Part shown: in pieces, positions 45,287-55,265 of the stretch | Numbering within the stretch: the first letter of the stretch is position 1 | Layout: each line of letters opens with the position of its first letter | From: Chloroflexota bacterium | Lineage (GTDB): Bacteria > Chloroflexota > Anaerolineae > J102 | Assembly (NCBI GenBank): GCA_029782215.1 | Contig: JAKOVD010000114.1 | Location: 1-59,407, forward strand | DNA length: 59,407 nt | Reading direction: 5' to 3' | Program-made: the position numbers and the translations under genes | The notes under the pieces: generated by a model | Seen by the model: the letters and a program-made list of their open reading frames with translations, nothing else | What the model was told of the DNA's origin: nothing | Database searches by the model: none

Positions 45287-45937
45287 TCATCCGCGGCGCT
45301 TGCTCTCGTGCTCCATGGCAAACAGCGCCAACTGGGTGCGATTGTCCAGGTCGAGCTTTGCCAGCAGGCTGCTGATGTGTGTGCGCACGGTGTTGGCGCT
45401 GATGCCAAGCCTGCCCGCGATCTGCTTGTTTGAAAGCCCCTGTGCCACGGCGGCGAGCACCTCCAACTCCCGGTCGGTAAGTTCCTGATCTGCGCTGCGT
45501 TGTGCCTGACCGCTGCCCATCAACTTTATTGCCAGTTCGTTGGGCAGAACGAAGTGTCCGCGATGGACACTGCGCACTGCGTTAAGCAGGTCGTCCGGGT
45601 GTGATTCCTTGGGCAAATAGCCCATTGCCCCGGCCTTCACCGCCCTGGCCAGGGTGTCTTCATCGCTAAAGCTCGTGAGGATGAGGATGCGAGCCTGCGG
45701 GTCGTCGTCCATGATCCGCATCGTGGCGTCGATGCCCGACAATCGCGGCATCACGATGTCCATAAGGATGACATCCGGCCGCAGACTGTGGGCCAGCTCG
45801 ACGGCCGTCAGGCCGTCGGCGGCCTCACCGACGACCTGCATGCCGTTGCGCGGAATCAGAACCGCCGCCAGTCCCTGGCGCACGATGGGATGATCGTCGA
45901 CAATGAGGACGCGGATGGGTGCGGGTGCTGTGTCCAT
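45287..45937 (-). CDS. NarL/FixJ-family response regulator
   Basis: This 216-residue two-component response regulator has an N-terminal receiver domain (1-125) with the acidic pocket IVDDHP, phospho-acceptor Asp in RPDVILMDIVMPR (~57) and the conserved switch Thr/Ser and Lys (ILTSFSDED; YLPKES). The C-terminal LuxR HTH (~150-210) is LTDRELEVLAAVAQGLSNKQIAGRLGISANTVRTHIS. It starts 29 bases after the stop of the histidine kinase, its likely cognate partner in one operon. Its targets are unknown; the palindrome at 48649-48666 upstream of the kinase gene is a candidate autoregulatory site. Confidence 0.93.
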   Translation of the reverse strand: MDTAPAPIRVLIVDDHPIVRQGLAAVLIPRNGMQVVGEAADGLTAVELAHSLRPDVILMDIVMPRLSGIDATMRIMDDDPQARILILTSFSDEDTLARAVKAGAMGYLPKESHPDDLLNAVRSVHRGHFVLPNELAIKLMGSGQAQRSADQELTDRELEVLAAVAQGLSNKQIAGRLGISANTVRTHISSLLAKLDLDNRTQLALFAMEHESKRRG

Positions 45938-45966
45938 GAGTGCGAAAGGGACGGTGCAGGTACCGA

Positions 45967-48573
45967 TCAGGGAATTGGGACCGTCACGGCGATGCTGGTG
46001 CCGGCGCCCGGCGCCGTGACCAGGTCAAAGGCGCCGCCAATGCGCGCAATGCGCTGCTGCATGTTGCGTATGCCCGAACCGCTGGCGGTCTGGACGGCGT
46101 CGAAGTCGCAGCCGTTGTCCACGATGGACAGGGTCACGCCGTCCTCGGCGCCGGCGAGATTGATGTTCACCTGCTGCGCGCGGGCGTGTTTCAGGGCGTT
46201 GTTGAGCGCCTCAATGGCCACGAAGTACAGCTCACGTTCAACGGACTCGGGCAAGGGCAGGGAAAGCTGGGGTTGATACTCGACCTTGATGCCCACGCGA
46301 CGCTCGACCGTGTCAAGCCGGATGGCCAGGGCCCGGACAAGGCCAACCTCTGCCAGTGGGGGAGGCTGCAGCTCGTAAAGCAGGCTCCGCATCTCGCGCA
46401 GCGCCTGCAGTGAGACCGCACTCATCTGCTCCAAGGCCCTGTTCAGGCGTTCTTTGTCCCCGTCTTCCACGGCCATCTTGCCCGCGTGAGCAAACAAGGT
46501 CATGCTGTAGAGCATCTGGGTCACCGAATCGTGCAGGTCACGGGCAAGTCGTTGGCGTTCCTCGAGTACAGCCACCTGGCCGATGCGCTGCCGCAGCCGG
46601 TGGTTTTCGACGAACACGCCCAACTGCCGGGCCAGCGCCACCAGGAAGGAGGCTTCGCTGATCCCGAACCCGGTCTCGGTGGTTCGAAAGCAGCTCAGCC
46701 AGCCGAGCGAGTGCTCGCCGGCGCTGAGTGGGGTGCCCAGATAGGATCGGTACTGCGGCAGCCTGAGCGCAGGCGGTAGGTCCGTCTGCCCTGAAAGGTT
46801 GTTGGTGATGACCGTTGTTTCGAGGTCCTGGATGAGGGCAGCGAACCCGGGCGTCAATGTGAGGGTTTCGAGCGCCGGCGCTTCTGCCTCCGGTATATGG
46901 CGACGGGCAGCCAGGAAGAGCGACTGCCCATTGTCTGCCAGCAGGTGCAGACAGAGGGCCTGGCACTGGCCGGCCTCCAGAATCCGGCTCACTGCGGGCT
47001 GCAGGCTGTCGTTGAGATCGTCTTCGTCGAGAGGCAGGTTCGTCAGATCTGAGAACGTCGAGAGCTCGCGGGTGCGGTCGGCCACTCGCTGCTCCAACAC
47101 ATCGTAGGACTGCGCCAGCGTTTGGGTAAGACGGTTAAAGGAAGAGGTCAGGAAGCCGATCTCGTCGTGAAAGGAGATGGGAACCGTGGTCTCCAGGTTT
47201 CCCTGATTGGCGGTCGTGATCCCCTGCAGGAGGTTGGCCAGCGGATGGGTGAGCATGCGGCGAAAAAAGAGGGGAAACGCCAGCAGGATAAGCAGGCTGC
47301 ACCCCGCCACAAGTGCGATCCAATAGGCGACGATGCGGCTTTGGCTGCCGTCCAGTTCGGCGCGGGAGACGCCGATTTCGTAGACGGCGCCGCCCCTTGT
47401 GAACTGATAGCCCTCGTAGTCAGGCTGCGTGCTGCCTTCAGGATAGGCCCCGTAGCGCGGGACCAATTGCCAGGCTGTGCCGGTCAGCCTGGCGAGATCA
47501 CCACCTACCGGCACGCCGCTGGCGCCCACCGGTACGTGACGGTTCCCCGCAATCAGCTTCTCCAGGTCGAAGCCGGTTTGGTCCGGCCTGACATAGACCC
47601 GCCGGTAGGCGGAGTCCAGTTCTGGCGCAAGGGCATTCCAACTCACGATATAGGCAATTGGCGCCGGAAGCTCAACCTCGCCTCCAGCGAGGAACACGGA
47701 TGCTGCTGCCAGACTCAGTGCTTTCTCGCGACTCGCCTGAGCTTCGCTCCGGCTGATCTCGTAGGTGCCGATGACAGAGAGGATGATGAGCACCGTCACC
47801 AGTGTCACACCCACCAGTTTGGCCATGAAGCTGGTCAGTTCGGGCGCATAGTTCAGATAGACGAGCGCCACGGCGGCAATTGCCAGCAGGGAGCCGACAT
47901 TCATCATGACAAAGTCATAGGGCGAGGGAACGTGAAAGACAATCTCCAGGCCCGGCAGCAGCCCCAGGCTCAGGGCCAGCGCGATACCGCGCATGACCTG
48001 CGCGTCTTGTCCCTGGGGCCACAGCAGGCGCCGCCAGCCCGAAGGCGCGCTTGCCAGGGCGCCGTTCGTGGACTGCCAGTGCAGCGTCGAGAAGCGAACC
48101 GACCGGCGCAGGAAGAAGGCAACGAGCAGCACCGTACTTAGCGGCAGCAGCAGGTAAAAGGTGTCGCTAACGTTCATCCCGGGCATCCAGTGGAAGATGA
48201 ACTGATAGTCAAAGAGGAGGCTGTAACCCACAGCCAGCAGCGCGAGCACCGCAAACAGCAGCAAGGCCCCTCTCGCCTCGAGCATCCGGTCGCGACGCGG
48301 AAAATGGTAGGCAAACTGGGACATGGCGACGCCGCCGATCAGCACCCAGGCGTCCTGCCAGGGCGCAAAGAGACGATCCCAGAACATGAAGCCGTTGGCC
48401 AGGATAGTGACAGCACCGGAGATCGCCACGCTGACGAAGAATGCCGCCAGCAGCCAAGTCGGCCTTGACTTGGATGGCTGGCGAAGCAGGAAGACGGCAA
48501 TCGCCAGTGACAGGATCAGCAGTGTGGCGCCGATCAGGGCGAAACCGTCCAGACTCACAAACAGCGGGCTCAT
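45967..48573 (-). CDS. NarX-type sensor histidine kinase
   Basis: This 868-residue membrane kinase has about seven N-terminal helices (~1-255). Another helix follows near 260-285, then an extracytoplasmic segment of ~130 residues, and a membrane helix ~415-440 (IVAYWIALVAGCSLLILLAFPLFF). HAMP (~440-495), a GAF-like domain (~505-660), a HisKA_3 dimerisation domain with phospho-acceptor His near 680 (LARDLHDSVTQMLYS) and HATPase (NNALKHA, VDNGCDF, GSGIRNMQQR) follow. It senses an unknown signal with both membrane and GAF input. The start has an adjacent TAAAAT -10 element (48585-48580) only six bases from the ATG, implying a leaderless transcript. It is co-transcribed with the NarL-type regulator. 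Confidence 0.93.
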   Translation of the reverse strand: MSPLFVSLDGFALIGATLLILSLAIAVFLLRQPSKSRPTWLLAAFFVSVAISGAVTILANGFMFWDRLFAPWQDAWVLIGGVAMSQFAYHFPRRDRMLEARGALLLFAVLALLAVGYSLLFDYQFIFHWMPGMNVSDTFYLLLPLSTVLLVAFFLRRSVRFSTLHWQSTNGALASAPSGWRRLLWPQGQDAQVMRGIALALSLGLLPGLEIVFHVPSPYDFVMMNVGSLLAIAAVALVYLNYAPELTSFMAKLVGVTLVTVLIILSVIGTYEISRSEAQASREKALSLAAASVFLAGGEVELPAPIAYIVSWNALAPELDSAYRRVYVRPDQTGFDLEKLIAGNRHVPVGASGVPVGGDLARLTGTAWQLVPRYGAYPEGSTQPDYEGYQFTRGGAVYEIGVSRAELDGSQSRIVAYWIALVAGCSLLILLAFPLFFRRMLTHPLANLLQGITTANQGNLETTVPISFHDEIGFLTSSFNRLTQTLAQSYDVLEQRVADRTRELSTFSDLTNLPLDEDDLNDSLQPAVSRILEAGQCQALCLHLLADNGQSLFLAARRHIPEAEAPALETLTLTPGFAALIQDLETTVITNNLSGQTDLPPALRLPQYRSYLGTPLSAGEHSLGWLSCFRTTETGFGISEASFLVALARQLGVFVENHRLRQRIGQVAVLEERQRLARDLHDSVTQMLYSMTLFAHAGKMAVEDGDKERLNRALEQMSAVSLQALREMRSLLYELQPPPLAEVGLVRALAIRLDTVERRVGIKVEYQPQLSLPLPESVERELYFVAIEALNNALKHARAQQVNINLAGAEDGVTLSIVDNGCDFDAVQTASGSGIRNMQQRIARIGGAFDLVTAPGAGTSIAVTVPIP

Positions 48574-48579
48574 GGCGCC

Positions 48580-48585
48580 ATTTTA
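48580..48585 (-). promoter_or_regulatory. -10 element placing the kinase transcript start at its ATG
   Basis: TAAAAT on the minus strand ends six bases before the kinase ATG (48573), so the transcript would be leaderless. No good -35 is visible. Confidence 0.45.
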
Positions 48586-48648
48586 GTACAGATTGACGGC
48601 ATGCGGACAGCCGTATCGTGCGGTGCAGTGGGATGTCGCTCCCCAAAC

Positions 48649-48666
48649 CTCGTCCAATTGGACGAG
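48649..48666. promoter_or_regulatory. 18-bp perfect palindrome, candidate operator
   Basis: CTCGTCCAATTGGACGAG is a perfect dyad in the intergenic region between the divergent kinase and receiver genes. It lies 76 bases upstream of the kinase start and 148 before the receiver start. Symmetry and position fit a dimeric regulator site. Confidence 0.5.
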
Positions 48667-48813
48667 ATGGGCGCCTGTGGAGTCATCCAAAAAGATGGCC
48701 GACAACCATCCACTCGTGCGATGTGCGGCGGGCCCATGGTTGCTAGACTTAATGTCAAGCATCCATTTGCCATTCCTTTTTTGTATCACTATGCGCGCGT
48801 CCTGCGCCACCTG

Positions 48814-49191
48814 ATGTTGAGCGATCCCCGTACAGTGGCCCTGATCTCGCAGCCCGGCATCATGCACAACGCGCTGCGGAGCATGCTGGCGGCAATTCCC
48901 TCGCTGCGCGTGCTGGAGGCGGCAGGGGCGCTGTCGGGCTGGGAGCTCGTGCAGCGCCAGCCCGTCGACGCCGTCGTGATCGATGCCAACGTACCGCAGG
49001 CGGAGAGCCTGGTGCTGGTGAAGCGGCTCCGGCTGGAAGCTCCACACACACGATGCATCGTGCTCACGTCGAGCCATCGCAGCCAGCTCGAGCTCCGCGC
49101 CGAAGACGTTGAGACTCTGTCTATCCATGAATGTTCCCTGATCGACCTTCAGAACGCTGTGCTGCAAGCCCCACCGCATGACAGCCCGTAG
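48814..49191 (+). CDS. Stand-alone degenerate receiver-domain protein
   Basis: This 125-residue protein is a response-regulator receiver fold with no output domain. The core strands and helices are recognisable (RTVALISQPGIMHNALRSML; PVDAVVIDANVPQAESLVLV; RCIVLTSSH). The Asp in VVIDANVP is at the phospho-acceptor position and Thr in LTSS at the switch position. However, the usual acidic pair near the N-terminus is replaced by Ser-Gln (LISQPG) and the late Lys is absent. It may be a phosphorylation-independent decoy or connector for the divergent kinase. ATG 48814 is chosen at the domain edge; longer starts extend through the palindrome into non-conserved sequence. The next gene begins 31 bases downstream. 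Confidence 0.6.
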   Translation: MLSDPRTVALISQPGIMHNALRSMLAAIPSLRVLEAAGALSGWELVQRQPVDAVVIDANVPQAESLVLVKRLRLEAPHTRCIVLTSSHRSQLELRAEDVETLSIHECSLIDLQNAVLQAPPHDSP

Positions 49192-49222
49192 CGCAGCAAG
49201 GATCCATGTCAAGGAGTACACG

Positions 49223-52200
49223 ATGCCTACTTGCAAAACCCACTTAGCCACCTATCAGACTGTGCGAACGATCATTGCGGCAGTCCTGCTCGTGTTGGCC
49301 GCGGGTCTGACGCACGCGGCCACTGCCAAAGCCATGCCAAATCCGAGCGCCGGTCCGCAGCCAGCGTCCGCGCTTGCACTCAGCGGCCCAGCCGCCAGCG
49401 CGCAAGCAGGCCAGGTCACCATCGACTTCAACAATGTGTCTGCGGGCTACGTTGGCCAAGCCTACACCGGCAGCCAGGAAGATGGCTATACGATGTCGGC
49501 GCCGTCGGGCGTTCGCAAAGTCATACCGATTGTCGGTCGTGCGCCGTTTAGCGGCACCTACCTGTTGGAAGCGGCTCCATCAACAATGGCACGCTCACCA
49601 TCACCAAGGATGCGGGCACGTATTTCCAGTTCAACGGCATGGACGTTGGTTGCGGTGCCTGTCAGAGCGACTCCCAAAGTCATTTATCCGTCAAGGGTTA
49701 TCTTGGCGGCGCTGGCGGCACCCTGGTGGGCACGGATGAGTATCCTGTCATAACACACGAGTCCGTTCCCGCCACCGTAAGCTCGGTTAATCTGGCGGGC
49801 AAAACGATTGATACGCTGGTAATCACATTCAGCCTTGTAAATTCTGGTCAACCGGAGCTCGACAACATCGTGCTGACCGCCGCAACATCGCCGCTCTGTG
49901 ATGCGAACGCCTGGTCAGTGAGCAATGAGACGGAGTTAGACGCCGCTATCGCCTGCTTCAACGCCAAGACCGCCGCCGGTGCGTACACGATCAACGTGAC
50001 GAAAAACATCGACTTGACCGCCAGCACGACAGCCATCGACAACGCCGCCAGCGGCGTGAGCCTGACCATCGAAGGCGGCGGCTTCGCGGTGGATGGCAAA
50101 GGGAAAGCCGGGGTGCGGCCGTTCAAAATCGCCGACAAGACCACGGTGACCATGAACAACATCATCATCACCGGTGGTAGGGCAGTCATTGCTGGTACTA
50201 ATGTTGGCGGCGGCATCTCTGTAGACCATGGCACATTGACGGTTAACAACAGTACCATCAGCGGCAACAACGCCCAGTATCAAGGTGGCGGCATCTACGT
50301 TACAAGAGGAACAGTACAGGTCAACAACAGCACCATCAGCAACAATTCTGTGACGGCCAACGATGCAGTGGGTGGTGGTATCTCGAATGACGGCGGCGCC
50401 GTTACCATCACGAACAGCACCATCAGCGGCAACAGTGTCAAGTCTAACGGCGGTGGCATTAATGCCGATCAATTCTATGCAGCTGCCACAACAGTCATCA
50501 TCAACAGCACCATCAGCGGCAATACAGCCGGGAACACTGGCGGTGCCATATTTCTCTCGCATGTAGATCCGTACCAAAACACCAACATATTGACGGTAGA
50601 CAGCACAACCATCGCGGATAATTCTGCCAGCTTCTATCCGGGGATTTCTGTCACTCAATGGGGCACGGCAACCGTGCAAAACAGCATATTCTCCAATCAG
50701 CCCAGCGGAGAAGAGTGTCATGTCTCCGGTAATGGCAGCATTGTCAGCAATGACCATAATATTTCCAGAGACGCAACCTGCTTCTTCACCCAGGCACACG
50801 ACCAGCAGAACGTCAGCGCCGCTGCGCTCAAACTTGGTCCGCTGGCAAATTACGGCGGTCCAACGAAAACCCGTGCCTTGCTGTCTGGTAGTGTGGCGCT
50901 AAATACGGGTAACACAGCTCGCCCCGCCGATCAACGCGGCACCGCGCGCCCCCAGGGCGCGGCCGACGATATTGGCGCGTTTGAAGCGCAAGTTTGTGGT
51001 AGTGCATCGTCGGTTGGCAACGAGGCAGAGTTGTACTTGGCCATCGACTGCTTCAACGCCAGGACCACGACCGGCGCCTCCACCATTACCCTAGCGAAGA
51101 ACATTGCGCTGACGACCAGCACCACCTCGATCAACAACAACAGGGCCGGCGTGAGCCTGGTGATCGAGGGCGCAGGCCTGGCCGTGGACGGCCAGGGGAC
51201 TGCCGGGGTGCGGCCTTTCGACATCGCCGCCAAAACCACGGTGACGATGAACCGTTTGACGGTCAAGGGCGGCAATATGAACAGCCCCGGCGGCGGTATT
51301 CGCAACGCCGGCACGTTGTCGATTGCCGACAGCACGATTACCGACAACAAAGCAACCGCGGCCGCGGGCAGTGGTGGTGGGATCGCCAACACCGCAACCG
51401 GGACACTCCTGGTCAATCGGAGCACAATCTCCAACAATAGCGCCTACCTTGATGGTGGCGGTATCCACAATCGCGGCAACCTGACGGTCGTTGACAGTAC
51501 TTTCACGGGCAATAGAGGCACCGTCGGCGGCGGCCTTTATCACAATGCAAGTAGCAGTACCCCGGCAGTAATCACCGGCAGCACGTTTTCTGGCGACCGC
51601 GCCTCCACTGGCGGCGCTCTTGCCAATTCTGGCGGCGTGATGGCGGTTCGTAACAGCACAGTCTCGGGCAATTCGGGGAGTTTTCTCGGGAGCGGAATCT
51701 ATAGCGCCGAAAGGCTCTCCCTGGACAGCGTGACGATGACCGGCAATGCGGGTGGACAGGGCGCCCTCTATCTCGAGGGTGTTCTTGCACAGACAACCAT
51801 TGCCAATTCCATCCTCGCCAATACCAGCGGTGCAGTCGATTGCAAGAAAGCCTCCAGCAATCCGGTTACCATAGTCGGCGCCAGCCTGGTCGAAACGCAG
51901 GATGGCTGCGGCTTCACGCTTTCGGCAGACCCGCAGCTTGGCCCACTGGCGGACAACGGCGGCCCCACGCAGACCCACGCCTTGCTGCCAGGCAGCCCGG
52001 CCATCGATGCCGGCGGCACCACGCTGACCACCGACCAGCGCGGCATCGCCCGCCCTCAGGGTGCGGCGGACGATATCGGCGCTTTCGAATACGTCCCTGT
52101 TCCCGCCTTCCGCTTCCGCGGTTATGTGTGCCAGGGCAATCCTCCGTCCGGCATCAGTTGGGACGGCAAGTGCCAGGGCACGACGCCGGTGAAGAATGCG

Positions 52201-55035
52201 GTGGTGACCGTGACCGGCTGGGATGACGGCGACGCGGCGCCGGGGTATTTCATCCGCACGGTGGCGGCTGACGCCGGCGGCTTCTACAACATGAGCGTTC
52301 CCGGGGACATCGGCTACAAGAACTTCCAGGTGGAAGTAGCTCTGCCTACGGGTCTGGTGGGTGTCGCCGCGATCGCGCAAATGGGGACGGTGCAGACACC
52401 GCCCACCTCAGTGATTTTGTTGGATCCGGCGCCTGCCGTGTACATCACGGACTTCTACCTGCTGCCGCCGACACCGACGCCCACGGCGACGGCGACGAAC
52501 ACGCCCACGCCCACAAACACTCCGACACCGACGAGAACACCCACGCCGACCGCCACCGCCACGCCCACCGCCACCCCGACCTCAACGCCGACGTCCACGC
52601 CCACGCCGGTGCCGGCGAAGCTGACGATTGTGAAGGATGCGGACCCGGCGGACGGCACGGATTTCGCCTTCCAGTGGCGCAACGATGCCACCGGCGCTGC
52701 GGGCAATTTCACGCTGGATGATGCCGTACCGGATGACAACGACGGCATCGGCGACCGCACGACCTTGACGCTGCCAGCAGGGCCGTACAGCGTCATCGAG
52801 AGCATTCCGAGCGGTTGGTGGGGCTACTGGATCGTGTGTACGGGCAGCTATGACCATGTGGGATTTAACCCGGATCAAGGCGAGCTGTATATCACCTTGC
52901 GGCCTGGGGATGATGCGACGTGCACATTCCAAAACAAGGAGCCAGGCACGATCAACATCGTCAAACAGGCGACGCCGGCGGACGGGACCGAGTTCCATTT
53001 CCAACAGAACGTGGGCTACCCGCGCGAGTTCACGCTGCAAAGCGGGCAGACCAAGACCTATCAGGCATTGCCCGGTAGTTACTATGCGGGGGAGAGAGCA
53101 CTGGCAGGATGGGCTCTGGACAGCCTGGTGTGCGTGGAAGATGGCGTGCACAACTCCGGCCCCGGCACCGGCAGCGATGCCAACTTCGCCGACATCAACC
53201 TGGAGGCGGGTGAGAAGGTGACCTGCACCTTCACCAACAGCCAGGTGCCGACGGCAACGCCCACAGCGACGGCCACCAACACACCGACGCGCACGCCCAC
53301 GCCGACATTAACGCCGACGGCAACGCATACGCCAACCGCCACCCCCACCAACACGCCCACCCCAACCCCGACCCGCACGCCCACGGTCACGCCGACTGCG
53401 ACGCCGTCGACGGGCATGATCATCATCAAGAAGGCGACCTCGCCGGGAAGCGGCAGCGGCTTTGTATTCAGCCAGACCATGGACGGCAGCGGCAGCTTCA
53501 CGCTGAACAACGGCGGCAGCAAGCAGTTCGCCAGCGTCCTGCCGGGCAGCTACACCGTGACAGAGCAGGATCCCGCAGCCACCGGCTACGAGTTGAGCGG
53601 CATCACCTGCGACGACGCCAACTCCACAGCGGACGTCGCCAACCGCAGAGCGACCATCAACCTGGAGAACGGCGAGACGGTGACCTGTACGTTCGTCAAC
53701 ACGCAGGCGAACACGGTCACGATCGAGAAGGTGGTTAGGCCGGCGGGGACGGCGGGCAGCTTCAGCTTCAGCCAGACGCTGGACGGGAGCGGGAATTTCT
53801 CCTTGAGCGGCGGCCAGACGACGACCTTCGCCAACGTATCGGCGCAAGTCAGCCACACGATCACAGAGCAGGATCCGGGTCCGAACTTCCAGTTGACCGG
53901 GATGGAGTGTCATGACACGGCCACAGGCCAGAACTTCCCCGGCGACCTGGGCACGCGGTCGGTGACCCTGCAGTTGACGGCGGGGGAGCGGGTGCACTGC
54001 ACTTTCACCAACACTTACATTGCCACACCCACACCGACGTCCACACCGACGGCGACGGCGACGGCCACATCCACGCCGTCGGCGACGGCGACCGCGACCG
54101 CCACGGCCACCGACACGCCGACCTCGACGCCCACGGCGACGCCCACGGAATTCGTCATCCCCACGGTGACCCCGACGGCCACACGGTACCTGACCCGGAC
54201 GCCGACGTCGACCCCGACCGCCACGCCCAGCGCCACGCCGACTCATACGCCAACGGCGACAGCCACAGCGACGTACACGGCGACGCCAACGGCCACGGCG
54301 ACGGTGACGCCGACGCCGACCGCGATCCCGACGAAGCCGATGGGGTCGCAGTGGCGCTTCCGAGGCTATATCTGCGAGGGCCAGCCGCCGGCGGGAGCGC
54401 AGCCGGGACAGCCGTGCCAGGGCAACTCCGTCCCCATCACCAAGGAGTTTGGCGCGAAACTGCGGTTGACGGCATGGAACGTGGGTGACCCCACCGAGGA
54501 AACGTATCACATCTTCCTCCAGCCGAGCGCCGACGGCTTCTACAACTTCATCGTGACGGCGCCGGCCAACTTCAACAACTACCGCCTGACCCTGGTTCTG
54601 CCCCACATCCTGGAAGGGAATGTCGTGCTGGCGGAAGACGGATGGGTTGAGAGCCTGACCCAGGTGTACTGGTTCAACCCGCAGCCCCAGGTGCACCTGA
54701 CCGACTTCTACGTGCTTCCGGAGACGGCGGCGACACCGACGCCGACCGCCACGGCGACGGAAACGCCCACGGAGACGCCCACGCCGGAGCCCACGGCGAC
54801 TCCGACGGACACGCCTCAAGCGACAGCGACGCCCACGGACACACCGCAGCCGACCGATACCCCAACTCCTGAACCGACGGCGACTCCGACGGACACGCCT
54901 CAAGCGACAGCGACGCCCACGGACACACCGCAGCCGACCGATACCCCAACCCCTGAACCGACGGCGACGCCGACCGCCACACCAGGGTCCGGCTACCTGA
55001 TTTACATGCCTCTGGTGCTGCGGCCAGGCGCCTGA
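49223..55035 (+). CDS. Giant exported beta-helix / prealbumin-like protein, one frameshift near 49567
   Basis: The ~1937-residue product (after correcting one missing base) has a signal peptide (TIIAAVLLVLAAGLTHAATAKA). A jelly-roll-like N-terminal domain is split by the frameshift at ~49567: TYLL is in one frame and GSINNGTLTITKDAGTYFQF in the next. Two paralogous beta-helix halves follow (~230-560 and ~590-950), each ending NGGPT.TxALL.GS. Two RFRGY(V/I)C domains flank the rest. Four SpaA/prealbumin-like domains (e.g. GSFTLNNGGSKQFASVLPGS, YTVTEQDPAATGYELSGITC) are separated by Pro-Thr stalks. The C-terminus is GYLIYMPLVLRPGA. ATG 49223 follows AAGGAG. It is probably a surface protein. Whether the frameshift is real decides if the gene is functional. 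Confidence 0.8.
54793..54960 (+). repeat. 84-bp tandem duplication in the stalk
   Basis: Two almost identical 84-base units (54793-54876 and 54877-54960) encode a 28-residue Thr/Pro/Asp/Gln-rich stretch (TATPTDTPQATATPTDTP...). They differ at about one position, indicating recent duplication. Confidence 0.9.
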
Positions 55036-55073
55036 GCGCCGCAGGCGTACCCGTCCTCTTTCTTCAACCATGC

Positions 55074-55109
55074 AGCGTCCGCCGCAAGCTTGCGCTCGCG
55101 GCGGACGCT
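55074..55109 (+). terminator. Hairpin after the giant gene
   Basis: Perfect 12-bp arms AGCGTCCGCCGC (55074-55085) and GCGGCGGACGCT (55098-55109) lie 38 bases after the stop. Only a weak T-rich tail (CCTTGT) follows. Confidence 0.6.
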
Positions 55110-55166
55110 CCTTGTCGATACGACTTCAGTCGTTTGGAAGGTCAATGAAGCGAGACTTCGCTGCGC

Positions 55167-55234
55167 TGTCACTCTGAGCGCGACGACGAAGCACCCCACC
55201 AGGCTGGACATGCCCCGCTGCGCCCAGCATGACA
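55167..55234. repeat. Dispersed palindromic repeat, diverged copy
   Basis: It begins TGTCACTCTGAGCGCGACG and ends CTGCGCCCAGCATGACA in inverted orientation, with partial extra half-sites just upstream (GCGAGACTTCGCTGCGCTG). It is related to the element at 1879-1957. No gene is present in 55036-55265. Confidence 0.55.
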
Positions 55235-55265
55235 GCAAACCGACCTCGTTGGCATACGACTGCAC

